A stretch of DNA of 44,124 bases from Streptomyces flaveus (GCF_014647675.1 NZ_BMPQ01000040.1:13273-57396); one strand, 5' to 3'. Shown: positions 24,013-32,510, counted from the stretch's first letter. Notes: generated by a model not told the origin, from the letters alone. Numbers and translations: made by a program.

Positions 24013-25029
24013 ATGAGCGACACCGACGGTAACGAGGCGTACGGCAGGAAATCGTTCAAGCGGTCCAAGAGCCACTTCACGGACCGCATCACGGCGGACG
24101 CCCGGGAGGGCTGGCCACTCGAGGCCGGACGCTACCGGCTGGTCGTCAGCCGGGCCTGCCCCTGGGCGAGCCGCGCGGTGATCTCCCGGCGACTGCTGGG
24201 CCTTGAGGACGCCCTGTCGCTGGCCATCGCCGACCCCATCCAGGACGACCGCAGCTGGCGTTTCACGCTGGATCCGGACGGCCGCGACCCCGTGCTCGGC
24301 ATCCGCTTCCTCAGCGAGGCGTACGACGCACGCGAGACGGACTATCCGGGCGGCGTCAGCGTCCCCGCGATCGTGGACGTGCCCAGCGGCCGCCTGGTCA
24401 CCAACGACTTCCAGCAGATCACCCTGGACCTGGCCACCGAGTGGACGGCCCTGCACCGGGAGGGGGCGCCGGACCTGTATCCGGCCCGGCTGCGCGACGA
24501 GATCGACGAGATCATGGAGGAGGTGTACGAGGACGTCAACAACGGGGTGTACCGGGCCGGCTTCGCCACCGAGCAGGAGGAGTACGCGGCGGCCTGTGAG
24601 CGGCTCTTCCGGCGGCTGGAGCTGCTGTCGGCGCGGCTCGCCCGCCGGCGCTACCTGGTCGGCGGCACGATCACGGAGGCGGACATCCGGCTGTTCACCA
24701 CGCTGGTCCGCTTCGACGCCGTCTATCACGGCCACTTCAAGTGCAACCGCTGGAAGTTGACGGAGGATGAGGTGCTGTGGGCGTATGTCCGCGATCTCTA
24801 CCAGACGCCCGGCTTCGGCGACACCGTCGACTTCGACCACATCAAGCGGCACTACTACCAGGTCCACACGGGCATCAACCCGACCCGCATCGTGCCGCTC
24901 GGCCCCGATCTGTCCGGCTGGCTGACGCCACATGGCCGCGAGGAACTCGGTGGCCGCCCGTTCGGCGACGGAACCCCGCCGGGGCCCGTGCCCGAGGGCG
25001 AGCGGGTCCCGGCAGCCGGGCGGCCCTGA
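24013..25029 (+). CDS. Glutathionyl-hydroquinone reductase homologue (Xi-class GST, YqjG/ECM4 type)
   Basis: 338 residues from ATG at 24013. The catalytic motif is SRACPWASRA with Cys49. The Xi-class layout continues with VPAIVDVPSGRLVTNDF, EEVYEDVNNGVYRAGFA and the C-terminal helical domain (TEADIRLFTTLVRFDAVYHGHFKCN). These enzymes remove a thiol from S-thio-hydroquinones. Streptomyces uses mycothiol rather than glutathione, so the true co-substrate here is probably a mycothionyl-hydroquinone; that is inference. It is followed by small genes 65 bp and more downstream, one of them a peroxiredoxin, so a redox-defence neighbourhood is likely. Confidence 0.93.
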   Translation: MSDTDGNEAYGRKSFKRSKSHFTDRITADAREGWPLEAGRYRLVVSRACPWASRAVISRRLLGLEDALSLAIADPIQDDRSWRFTLDPDGRDPVLGIRFLSEAYDARETDYPGGVSVPAIVDVPSGRLVTNDFQQITLDLATEWTALHREGAPDLYPARLRDEIDEIMEEVYEDVNNGVYRAGFATEQEEYAAACERLFRRLELLSARLARRRYLVGGTITEADIRLFTTLVRFDAVYHGHFKCNRWKLTEDEVLWAYVRDLYQTPGFGDTVDFDHIKRHYYQVHTGINPTRIVPLGPDLSGWLTPHGREELGGRPFGDGTPPGPVPEGERVPAAGRP

Positions 25030-25094
25030 CCCGCGCGGACAAGAACACGGTCAACGACATATTGACAAAGGCATAAGGACACAAGGAGTCAGCG

Positions 25095-25400
25095 ATGCCG
25101 AAGAAGCAGAAGAAGATGAAGCTGCCCCTCGCCTACAAGCCCCTCGGTTTCCTCCTCGGCTGGACGAGCGGAACCCTCGCCACCACGGCCTTCCAGAAGA
25201 CGTGGAAGGCGATCCGGCACGAGGACGACGCTCCCGACGCGCTGGACAAGGAGCGGAGTTGGGGCGAGATCCTGCTGGCCGCGGCCGTCCAGGGGGCCAT
25301 CTTCGCCGTCGTTCGCAGCGCCGTGGACCGTACGGGTGCCGCGTTCATCGAGCGCAGGACCGGAGTGTGGCCGTCCGGCGAACAAGGAGGCCGGGACTGA
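25095..25400 (+). CDS. DUF4235 small membrane protein
   Basis: 101 residues from ATG at 25095 with AAGGAG 6 nt upstream. The text YKPLGFLLGWTSGTLATTAF and AAVQGAIFAVVRSAVDRTGA matches the actinobacterial DUF4235 family, with two weakly hydrophobic segments and a lysine-rich start. The function is unknown. It is likely co-transcribed with the hydroquinone reductase gene (65-bp gap). Confidence 0.9.
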   Translation: MPKKQKKMKLPLAYKPLGFLLGWTSGTLATTAFQKTWKAIRHEDDAPDALDKERSWGEILLAAAVQGAIFAVVRSAVDRTGAAFIERRTGVWPSGEQGGRD

Positions 25401-25471
25401 ACTCCCTTACCGTCGCGTAAGGTTGGCTTCCGGATCGACGGTCGGAAGCCGGGTAGGCAGGAGAACGAGCT

Positions 25472-25933
25472 GTGAGCAACCAGCCAGAGGTGGGCGACAC
25501 CGTCGAGGACTTCGCGCTGCCCGACGAGACCGGCGCCTCCCGGAAGCTCTCCGAGCTCCTGGCCGAGGGTCCTGTCGTCCTCTTCTTCTATCCGGCCGCT
25601 CTCACACCGGGCTGCACCGCCGAGGCGTGCCACTTCCGCGATCTGGCCGCCGAGTTCGCCGCCGCCGGGGCTCGGCCGGTGGGGATCAGCGGCGATCCGG
25701 TCGACCGGCAGCAGGAGTTCGCCGGGAAGCACACGCTCGGGTTTCCGCTGCTGTCCGACCCGGACGGCGCGATCCGGGAGCGGTTCGGTGTGAAGCGCGG
25801 TTTCACGATGGCGCCCACGAAGCGGGTCACCTTCGTCATCTCCCAGGACCGGAAGGTACTCGAGGTGGTGCGCAGCGAGTTCAGGATGAGCGCGCACGCG
25901 GACCGCGCCCTGGCGGCCCTGCGCTCAGCCTGA
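25472..25933 (+). CDS. Peroxiredoxin, Bcp/PrxQ type
   Basis: 153 residues from GTG at 25472 with AGGAG 8 nt upstream. The peroxidatic cysteine is Cys48 in LTPGCTAEACHF and the resolving cysteine is Cys53, the close spacing of the alpha-helical 2-Cys PrxQ group. It reduces hydrogen peroxide and organic peroxides with thioredoxin as donor. The last codons lie in a degenerate 20-bp tandem repeat shared with the end of the next gene. Confidence 0.95.
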   Translation: MSNQPEVGDTVEDFALPDETGASRKLSELLAEGPVVLFFYPAALTPGCTAEACHFRDLAAEFAAAGARPVGISGDPVDRQQEFAGKHTLGFPLLSDPDGAIRERFGVKRGFTMAPTKRVTFVISQDRKVLEVVRSEFRMSAHADRALAALRSA

Positions 25934-26000
25934 CTGCCACTCTGCGTTCGGCCCGACTCGGCTGCGCTCAGCCCGACTTGGCGGCGCTCAGCCCGACTTG
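25921..26000. repeat. 20-bp degenerate tandem repeat across two convergent gene ends
   Basis: 25961-25980 and 25981-26000 differ by one base (core GCGCTCAGCCCGACTTG). 25941-25960 is a diverged copy, and 25921-25940 starts with the same GCGCTCAGCC. It covers the peroxiredoxin stop and the VOC stop. Confidence 0.8.
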
Positions 26001-26380
26001 GGCGCCGTGGCGCGTGTGCGGCGCAAGGTGAAGGAGTGGCCGGCCGGATCGGCGTATCCCCGCTCCTCGAAAGGGCCGGACGCTTCCTTGGTCTCCAGCG
26101 GCCGTCCGCCGAGTGACACGACCCTGCGCTCCGCCTCGTCGAGGTCCTCCACATGGAAGTCCAGGTGGGCCTGGAGGGAGTTCTCGGGGCGCGGCCAGCT
26201 CGGCGGAGTGGCCGCCATGTCCCGGCGGAACGCCATCCGGATCCCGTCGGCACCCTTGATCTCCACACGGTTCGCGGACGCGTCCGTCTGCTCGGCCTCC
26301 AGCAATTCCTTGTAGAACAGGGCGAGTTTTTCGGGCTCGGCACAGTCCAGCACCACGACGCCTGCCACTACGAGTGCCAT
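25988..26380 (-). CDS. VOC-superfamily (glyoxalase-like) protein
   Basis: 130 residues from ATG at 26380, with GGAGGA 3 nt upstream; longer in-frame extensions were rejected. Two beta-alpha-beta-beta-beta modules are readable (VVVLDCAEPEKLALFYKELL and HLDFHVEDLDEAERRVVSLG), with FTLRRT at the end. His and Glu residues typical of metal sites are partly present. Members include glyoxalase I, resistance proteins and dioxygenases, so the exact role is unknown. It is leftward, convergent with the peroxiredoxin gene and divergent from the terpene synthase gene (323 bp). Confidence 0.88.
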   Translation of the reverse strand: MALVVAGVVVLDCAEPEKLALFYKELLEAEQTDASANRVEIKGADGIRMAFRRDMAATPPSWPRPENSLQAHLDFHVEDLDEAERRVVSLGGRPLETKEASGPFEERGYADPAGHSFTLRRTRATAPKSG

Positions 26381-26525
26381 GTCTCCTCCGTACGGGGACC
26401 GAACGCGGCGGCGTTCCCACCCGTCGCCCCGTCGTCCACGGGTACCCCGCGCCGCGAAATCAGTCGTCCACGACCCGCTGCCCGGCCGGCGCAGGCTTTT
26501 GGCCAAGATCGTCTGAAGAGTAACC

Positions 26526-26555
26526 AAGGTCACGGTGAAGTCACGAAGGTCACGG
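26526..26555 (+). promoter_or_regulatory. GGTCACGG iterons upstream of the terpene synthase
   Basis: AAGGTCACGG occurs at 26526-26535 and 26546-26555 (20-bp spacing, two helical turns), with a shorter AAGTCACG between them at 26538-26545. A possible -10 (CATAGAT) follows directly. This array is the notable content of the 323-bp gap and looks like an activator site; the regulator is not identified. Confidence 0.5.
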
Positions 26556-26703
26556 CATAGATCATTTCCGATCAGGGCAGCCTCGTAACGTAATCGAGTC
26601 AACTTTCGTCTCGAGAAGCGCAGTTCGAGTCAGCGGGGATCGGTTCCGATCTCTCGCTCGCAGGGTGGGGGGCCCTGTGATTCGTCTTCAAGAGAGGATG
26701 CGA

Positions 26704-27735
26704 ATGCCGCAGGACGTCAAATTCGACCTCCCCTTCACCACCCCCATCAGCGAGCATCTCGAGTACGCCCGGGCGCGTCATCTGCGCTGGGTCTGGGACC
26801 GTCGTCTGGTCCGCAGCAAAGAGGGTTTCGAGGAGTACCGGTCCTGGGATCTGCCCCAGGCCGCTGCCCGAACGTATCCGCACGCCTCGGCCGAGGACAT
26901 GGTCGTCCTCATGAACTGGTTCTCGCTGGCCTTCCTTTTCGACGACCAGTTCGACGCCGGCAGGCCGGACCGCGCCGACCGGATAGCGGACGTGGCGCGC
27001 GAGCTCATCGTCACGCCACTGCGTCCCGCGGGGAGCACGCCCCGGGTGGACTGCCCGATCACGGTGGCCTGGGCGGAGGTCTGGGCGCACCTTTCGGAGG
27101 GCATGTCGCTGACGTGGCGTACGCGATTCGCGGCCTCCTGGGGCCGGTTCCTCGTGGCTCACACCGAGGAGGTCGACCTGGCGGCCCGCGGCCTGGAGGG
27201 CACGCTCGGTCTTGAGGAGTACGCCGAGTTCCGCCGCCGTACGGTCGGCATTCACCACAGCATCGATGCCGGTGAACGCAGCCGCGGCTTCGAGGTTCCG
27301 GCGCAGGTGCAGGCCCATCCGCTGATGATCGGGATGCGGGACCTGGCCGCGGACACCATCGGCTTCATGAACGACATCCACTCCTTCGAGCGCGAGAAGC
27401 GCCGAGGAGACGGACACAACCTGATAGCCGTGCTGCACCGGGAGCGCCGGTGCAGCTGGCAGGAGGCGGCCGACGAGGCGTTCCGGATGACCACGGACTG
27501 CCTCGAGGGGTACCTCGAACTGGAGGCCCAGGTACCGAAGATGTGCGACGAGCTCGGCCTGGACGAGGATCAGCGGGTCGAAGTGCGGATGGGCGTCGAG
27601 GCCATCCAGCACTGGATCAACGGCAACTACGAGTGGGCCCTGACCTCGGGCCGGTACGCCGCGGACAAGGAAAGCCCGGCGGCTGCCGCCGAGTTGGCGG
27701 GCCGGGGGTCGCTGGACGACTTGCTCGCGGTCTGA
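26704..27735 (+). CDS. Sesquiterpene synthase, pentalenene-synthase-like
   Basis: 343 residues from ATG at 26704 (GAGG about 6 nt upstream). The class I motifs are intact: DDQFD at 80-84 and NDIHSFERE at 223-231 (N223, S227, E231), with the RY pair near the C-terminus (SGRY). The opening MPQDVKFDLP and FLFDDQFD match pentalenene synthase, though many other stretches differ, so the product need not be pentalenene. It would cyclise farnesyl diphosphate after magnesium-assisted ionisation. It is convergent with a conservon operon whose last gene is a P450, and another P450 lies 5 kb on; either may modify the product. Confidence 0.9.
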   Translation: MPQDVKFDLPFTTPISEHLEYARARHLRWVWDRRLVRSKEGFEEYRSWDLPQAAARTYPHASAEDMVVLMNWFSLAFLFDDQFDAGRPDRADRIADVARELIVTPLRPAGSTPRVDCPITVAWAEVWAHLSEGMSLTWRTRFAASWGRFLVAHTEEVDLAARGLEGTLGLEEYAEFRRRTVGIHHSIDAGERSRGFEVPAQVQAHPLMIGMRDLAADTIGFMNDIHSFEREKRRGDGHNLIAVLHRERRCSWQEAADEAFRMTTDCLEGYLELEAQVPKMCDELGLDEDQRVEVRMGVEAIQHWINGNYEWALTSGRYAADKESPAAAAELAGRGSLDDLLAV

Positions 27736-27737
27736 GA

Positions 27738-27823
27738 CGTACGGCGCTTACAGGCACGTGGGAACGGTTCGGCCGGCCACCCTCGTTGGTGACCGGCCGA
27801 ACGGACTCTCAAGCCGCCGTACG
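27738..27823. terminator. Two-way terminator between terpene synthase and conservon
   Basis: GTTCGGCCGG (27767-27776) pairs perfectly with CCGGCCGAAC (27793-27802), with CACC/GGTG pairing inside. An outer pair CGTACGGCG/CGCCGTACG (27738-27746/27815-27823) encloses it. Confidence 0.75.
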
Positions 27824-27828
27824 GACTT

Positions 27829-29082
27829 CTACGCGGTGAACTCCACCGGCAGCCGATCCAGTCGCGCCTCCCACGTGGAAGCCGTCGACGTGAGTTCCTC
27901 GGGCGCCACCGCGAGGCGCAGACCCGGCAGGCGATGCAGCAGGACGTCGACGGCCGTCTCGATGATGGCCTGGCCGATGTTCTGCCCCGGGCACTCGTGC
28001 GGGCCGCCGCTGAAGGCGAGATGCGACTGGTTGCCGTGCACGGAGATACCGACGTCGGGCCGGACCTCCGGGTCGACGTTGCCCGCGGTCAGGCCGAGCA
28101 CCAGCAGGTCGCCCTCCTGGAGCTGGTGTCCGCCGAGTTCGAGGTCGGCGGCGGCGAACCGGCCCGGCAGGACGGCCAGCGGCGGGGTGTTCCACATCAC
28201 CTCCTCGACGACCGCGGAGATGTTCAGCTGCCCGCTGACAAGACCGGCGAGCCGGGTGGTGTCGGTGAGCACCAGTTGCAGCACCCTGGCGAGGAGGTTG
28301 CTGGTGGTGATGTGCGCGGTGATCAGCACCAGTCGCAGGTGGCTGAGGACCTCGTCGTCGTCGAGGCCGGCGTGGTGCTCGAGCAGCCCGGTGGTGAAGT
28401 CGGAGCCGGGTTCCAGGCGCTTGCGCTCGGTGAGTTCGCCGAGGATCTGCATGATGCGGTCGTTGTGCAGGACGGCGTCCTCGCCGCCCTTGAGTACCTG
28501 CGCGGAGGATTCGGCCAGCCGCCGCCCCTCCCCCTCCGGGAGTCCGTAGATCCTGGTGAGTACGAGCATCGGCAGGTACTCGGCGTACTCGGCCACGAGG
28601 TCGGCGCTGCCCGTGCCCGCGAAGGCGTCGATCTGCTTGTTCGCGAAGTGCGTGACATGGCGACGTATACCGCGGCCCGTCACGGCCTGCAGGTTGTCGG
28701 TGACGGCGCCGCGCAGCCTGCGGTGCGGTTCGCCGTCCTGGGACACGCAGTCCGGTCGCCAGCCCAGCATCGGGATCAGCGGTGAGGTGCTCTCGACGCG
28801 GCCCTCCTTCCAGTCCCGCCAGATCCGCGCGTCGCGGCTGAACTGACGGGGGTTGTCGAGGACCCGTCGGTTCTCCCGGTAGCCGAGCACCAGCCAGGCG
28901 GGGATGTCGCCCTCAAGGAGTACGGGTGCGACCGGCCCGTGTTCCTTGCGCAGCCTGGCGTAGATGCCGTGCGGGTCGCTCGCCGCCTCGGGCCCGTAGA
29001 GGCGGGTGAAGTCGTCTCCCCCACCGTGCGCGACGGGGCAGCCGCGCGGGGCGTCCGAACCGTTCGAGGGCTGATCGGTCAT
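27829..29082 (-). CDS. CYP157-like cytochrome P450 of the conservon, lacking the K-helix Arg
   Basis: 417 residues from ATG at 29082, which overlaps the GTPase stop by 4 nt. The haem loop is FSGGPHECPG with Cys364. The K-helix ExxR motif is EVMW (294-297), so the normally invariant Arg is Trp. The I-helix acid/Thr pair is also altered (TAHITTSN, about 255-262). CYP157 proteins of Streptomyces conservons are known to lack ExxR (EQSLW in CYP157C1), and this gene's position fits cvnE. Catalysis may therefore be unusual or absent. It probably acts with the GTPase module upstream; a substrate link to the nearby terpene synthase is only inference. Confidence 0.92.
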   Translation of the reverse strand: MTDQPSNGSDAPRGCPVAHGGGDDFTRLYGPEAASDPHGIYARLRKEHGPVAPVLLEGDIPAWLVLGYRENRRVLDNPRQFSRDARIWRDWKEGRVESTSPLIPMLGWRPDCVSQDGEPHRRLRGAVTDNLQAVTGRGIRRHVTHFANKQIDAFAGTGSADLVAEYAEYLPMLVLTRIYGLPEGEGRRLAESSAQVLKGGEDAVLHNDRIMQILGELTERKRLEPGSDFTTGLLEHHAGLDDDEVLSHLRLVLITAHITTSNLLARVLQLVLTDTTRLAGLVSGQLNISAVVEEVMWNTPPLAVLPGRFAAADLELGGHQLQEGDLLVLGLTAGNVDPEVRPDVGISVHGNQSHLAFSGGPHECPGQNIGQAIIETAVDVLLHRLPGLRLAVAPEELTSTASTWEARLDRLPVEFTA

Positions 29083-29699
29083 CGGGTCTCCAGAGCGACG
29101 GCAGAGCGTTCCTTGAGATGACGTATCAGGGCGATGAGTACGTCGCGACTTGATTCCCGGTCGCGGGCGTCGCAGGCCACGATCGGGGTGTGCGGGGAGA
29201 TGTCCAGGGCGTCCCGGATCTCCTCGACCGGGTGGTCCTTGGAGTCGGGGAAGACGTTGAGGGCGATGACGAAGGGGACGTTCTGCCGCTCCATCTCCTC
29301 GATGGCCCGGAAGCTGGAGGCCAGCCGACGGGTGTCGACCAGGACGACGGCGCCGAGCGCGCCCTTGAACAGGCCGTTCCACAGGAACCAGAACCGCTCC
29401 TGCCCCGGCGTCCCGAACAGGTACAGCACCAGCTGCTCGTTGATGCCGATCTTGCCGAAGTCGAGGCTGACGGTGGTCTCCTGCTTGTCGGCCACCCCTA
29501 TCAGGTTGTCGACGCCGGCGCTTGCCTGGGTCAGCGTCTCCTCCGTGGTGAGCGGCTTGATGTCGCTGACCGAGCGGACCATGGTGGTCTTTCCGGTGCC
29601 GAATCCGCCGGCGATCATCACCTTCACCGAGCGGGCACCGGCCGGCAGGGTGCCGTCGGCCGCGTGCCGGTCGGGATGGTCAAAGCCTTTCAAGTCCAC
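29079..29699 (-). CDS. cvnD: Conservon GTPase CvnD
   Basis: 206 residues. GTG at 29699 has GGAGG 6 nt upstream and overlaps the DUF742 gene by 20 nt. The P-loop is GGFGTGKT (31-38), followed by FGTPGQERFWFLW as the DxxG-type switch and ALNVFPDSK in place of NKxD. This is the MglA-like small GTPase group found in every conservon. It should cycle between GDP and GTP forms in a membrane-associated complex with CvnA-C. Confidence 0.96.
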   Translation of the reverse strand: MDLKGFDHPDRHAADGTLPAGARSVKVMIAGGFGTGKTTMVRSVSDIKPLTTEETLTQASAGVDNLIGVADKQETTVSLDFGKIGINEQLVLYLFGTPGQERFWFLWNGLFKGALGAVVLVDTRRLASSFRAIEEMERQNVPFVIALNVFPDSKDHPVEEIRDALDISPHTPIVACDARDRESSRDVLIALIRHLKERSAVALETR

Positions 29700-30051
29700 T
29701 GAGTACCTCCTCAAGGAGCGCGAGGTCGGGCCCGCGACCGGCGCCGGACGCCGGGATGGGATCACGGGCTTCGATACGGCCTGCGGCCAGCAGATCGGTC
29801 AGGAGCACCGCGAGAATGTTGAACGGCAATCCGAGGTGGGCGCCGAGTTCGGCGACCGACAGCGGATCGCGGCAGCGCCGGAGGATCTCCTCGTGCTCGT
29901 GCTGCATGCCGGGGACGGCGGCGGCACGGGAGATGATGAGGGTCGCCACATCGAGGCTCGACGCCGAACCGCCCGGTCCGCTGCGGCCGCCTGTGAGGAC
30001 GTAGTAGCGCTCCAGACCGGACGGGTTCAGGGGTCGACTGGGACCACTCAT
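29680..30051 (-). CDS. cvnC: Conservon DUF742 protein CvnC
   Basis: 123 residues. The text RYYVLTGGRSGPG near residue 15-27 and a winged-helix-like second half (CRDPLSVAELGAHLGLPFNI) define DUF742. Start and stop overlap both neighbours (4 nt with CvnB, 20 nt with CvnD), so translation is coupled. It is a scaffold between the roadblock protein and the GTPase in the known conservon model. Confidence 0.96.
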   Translation of the reverse strand: MSGPSRPLNPSGLERYYVLTGGRSGPGGSASSLDVATLIISRAAAVPGMQHEHEEILRRCRDPLSVAELGAHLGLPFNILAVLLTDLLAAGRIEARDPIPASGAGRGPDLALLEEVLSGLERL

Positions 30052-30458
30052 CCAGAGTGCTCCTCCAGGCGCGGAGTGGTCCCGAGGAGCTCACCCATTC
30101 TGCGGGCCAGGTCCCTCATCTGATGGCCGAGCAGGCCCTGGTCGAGGCCCTCCCTGGCGAGGACTCCGAGGTACGTCTCCACGCCGGCCCGCACCACGAA
30201 GAGGTGGCCGCCGTCGACCTCGATCATCGCGAGGCGCAGCTGCCCGGCGTAGGCGGGGAACTGCCCGGCGACCGGCTGTGCCAGCGCCTGCAGTCCCGCC
30301 ACCACGGCGGCGAACCGGTCCACGTCGTCGGGGTCGTCGGCGCCGTAGGAGGTGATGGCCTTTCCGTCGCTGGAGGCCACCAGGGCGAAGCGGATCTCCT
30401 TGATGCTCTCGACCAGGTCGCGGAGCGCCCAGCTCACATCGGTTCCCTGTTGCGTCAT
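30048..30458 (-). CDS. cvnB: Conservon roadblock/LC7 protein CvnB
   Basis: 136 residues of one roadblock/LC7 domain (RFALVASSDGKAITSYG, then FAAVVAGLQALAQPV and IEVDGGHLFVVRAG). Roadblock proteins regulate MglA-type GTPases as GAP or adaptor partners. It starts 5 bp after the sensor kinase stop and overlaps the DUF742 gene by 4 nt. Confidence 0.96.
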   Translation of the reverse strand: MTQQGTDVSWALRDLVESIKEIRFALVASSDGKAITSYGADDPDDVDRFAAVVAGLQALAQPVAGQFPAYAGQLRLAMIEVDGGHLFVVRAGVETYLGVLAREGLDQGLLGHQMRDLARRMGELLGTTPRLEEHSG

Positions 30459-30463
30459 GTGGA

Positions 30464-32140
30464 CTAGTCGCTCTCTTCAGTGCGGTGCTCGGTGGACTCG
30501 CGTCCCGCGTCGGACTCATGTCCCGCGGTGGACCCGGGTCCGTCGGTCGGCTCGCGTCCGGCCGTGGCGAAGGCGGCCAGGCCGGCGAAGGACGCGTCCG
30601 GTGGCACGGCGTGCGAGGCCGTGTTCACAGATGTCGCGGCCGCCTCGTCGCGTACGACCGGCTTCGGCCGTCCCGGTTCCGTTCCCGGCTCCGTGCGCCT
30701 GCGGCGCCTGGGCAGACCGCCGGGTGTGGTGTCCCCGGCAGCCCAGCCGTCCCCGGTCTCCTCGGCCGAGGCGTGAGCGGGCTCGGCCTCGGCGGCCTCA
30801 GTGCTCGGCGCCGCGGACATGGCGGAGACCTGTGCGGCCGGAGCCGGGGTCGTGACGGCGGTGGGCAGCGGGCTGAAGTACTTGTGCGGTACGACCACGA
30901 CGACCGAGGTGCCGAGCCAGGGCGAGTCCGCGAACGTGACCCTGATGCCGTAGCGGCGGGCCAGTGCGCCCACCACGCGCAGGCCGAGGTGGGCGTCCTC
31001 GGACACACCGCCGAGACCGGGTCCCGTCGCTTCGCCCGCGAGCGCCGCGAGCGCCTCCTGCTTCTTCTCCTCGTTCAGGCCCTTGCCGGAGTCCTGGATC
31101 TCGATGCCGACGCCGTTCGGCACCTCCTTGCCGGAGACGACCACGGGCTCGGTGGGCGGCGAGTAGCGCGCGCCGTTGTCGAGAAGGTGGGCGAAGATCA
31201 GCGTGAGGTGGTCCACCAGACCGCCGTCGACGCCGAGTTCGGGCAGATGGCGGACCTGGACCCGGTCGAAGTCCTTGATCCGGCCGATGCCGCCGCGGAC
31301 CACGCTGAGCAGCCGCTGCGGCTCCTGCCACTGCCGGCCGGGCCGGTCCGAGCCGCCGAGCACGCCGATGCTCGCGGCCAGACAGTCGGCGGGGCCGATC
31401 TCCTGGTCGAGTTCCATCAGGCCCTGGGCCACGGCGGGCAGCCTGCCGTGCTCGCCCTGCATCTCGTGCAGGCGGCCGCGCAGCTTGCTGGTCAGCACGT
31501 GGATACGGCTGCCCATGCTGATGACGGCCTGTTCGGCCGAGGTGGAGCGGTTGAACTCCTCCTCCACGCCGATCAGCGCGGTCCTGAGCACCTTGCGCAA
31601 CTCGGCCCGCAGGTCGGCGCTGACCTCCGCGTACTGGTTGACGGTGGGCAGCACGTCGTCGATGGCCTCACCGCTGCGCAGCCGCTTCAGCGCGTCCGGC
31701 AGCTGGGTGTCGGCGAGCAGCGCCACGGCGGCCTGCTGGCGGTCCAGCTGCACCTGCCAGGCCTGGGCCTGTTCGGCGATCCGCGCCTCGTACGCCTGGG
31801 CCTGCTCGCCCAGTTGGGCGTCGCGGGCCGCGCGGTCGGCGGCGTACTTCCGCTCAAGACCGGCCACATGCTGCTGCCACTGCTGGGCGTGCTCGGCCTG
31901 CGCGGTCCTGAACTCGCCCGCGCTTCGGCGCAGTTGGTGCTGGGAGCGAACGAGTAAACGTACGCAGAAGGCACTTGCCGTCGTCGTCAGAGCCCCGGCG
32001 ACGATCGCGGCTATTCGGGTCTGATCGGATTCCGCGAAAGCGGCGACCACGGTCCCGGCGCCCAGGCTCAGGGGCAGCAGCCACCAGCCGTACCAGGAGA
32101 CCGGAGCCCGCGCCGCCGGTGGCGGAGTGGCAAGTTCCAT
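30464..32140 (-). CDS. cvnA: Conservon sensor histidine kinase CvnA
   Basis: 558 residues from ATG at 32140 (GAAGG 6 nt upstream; further ATGs at 32146 and 32161 lack spacing). Two membrane helices (about 19-36 and 42-64) are followed by a coiled coil rich in Ala, Gln and Glu (about 66-140), a helical dimer domain and an HATPase_c (HLLDNGARYSPP, QDSGKGLN, HLGLRVVGALARR). The last 150 residues are a disordered Pro/Ala/Thr-rich tail. Codon 62 (31955-31957) is TTA, the bldA-dependent leucine codon. It heads the operon and has the usual CvnA architecture. Confidence 0.95.
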   Translation of the reverse strand: MELATPPPAARAPVSWYGWWLLPLSLGAGTVVAAFAESDQTRIAAIVAGALTTTASAFCVRLLVRSQHQLRRSAGEFRTAQAEHAQQWQQHVAGLERKYAADRAARDAQLGEQAQAYEARIAEQAQAWQVQLDRQQAAVALLADTQLPDALKRLRSGEAIDDVLPTVNQYAEVSADLRAELRKVLRTALIGVEEEFNRSTSAEQAVISMGSRIHVLTSKLRGRLHEMQGEHGRLPAVAQGLMELDQEIGPADCLAASIGVLGGSDRPGRQWQEPQRLLSVVRGGIGRIKDFDRVQVRHLPELGVDGGLVDHLTLIFAHLLDNGARYSPPTEPVVVSGKEVPNGVGIEIQDSGKGLNEEKKQEALAALAGEATGPGLGGVSEDAHLGLRVVGALARRYGIRVTFADSPWLGTSVVVVVPHKYFSPLPTAVTTPAPAAQVSAMSAAPSTEAAEAEPAHASAEETGDGWAAGDTTPGGLPRRRRRTEPGTEPGRPKPVVRDEAAATSVNTASHAVPPDASFAGLAAFATAGREPTDGPGSTAGHESDAGRESTEHRTEESD

Positions 32141-32510
32141 CTGCATCCTTCGAAGCAACACGGTTGAACAGGGGGGGTGGAGAAGCTCGGGGACGCACTC
32201 GACACGCGGCGGTCAACCGCGCGGCGGGCAGCGTGGACAGCGAGCCGACAACGGAGTGCTACCGCGCCAACTCGCCGCGCCACAAGGAACCTTATCGGGT
32301 CTGATCTCCTGACTATCAACCTCCCGGCCCACATCCATACGGCTTTCACCACGCTCCTACCTGGGACGTTCGAGTCGACAAATCCCTTTACCCGTCTCCC
32401 CGACCCTTCATGACGGTGTGACACAAGCGCGCGGATACGCCATGGGACACACGGGCATGCATTCCAAGATCGCCCCTCCTGCCCCGGGTTGACCTTGAGG
32501 AGATGTACCA
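32141..32510. other. Divergent intergenic region cvnA / P450
   Basis: These 370 bp must hold promoters for both the conservon (leftward) and the P450 gene (rightward). I could not assign -35/-10 pairs with confidence. The rightward gene has GAGGAG 8 nt before its ATG. No small gene was seen. Confidence 0.4.

Noticed and set aside
26704..27735. Naming the cyclase as epi-isozizaene or pentalenene synthase
   Set aside because: Epi-isozizaene synthase text does not match. Pentalenene synthase is similar at the start and around DDxxD but differs widely elsewhere, so a product name is not supported.
30485..31957. 490-codon open frame on the plus strand
   Set aside because: Lies opposite cvnA, whose kinase domain and conservon context are unambiguous.
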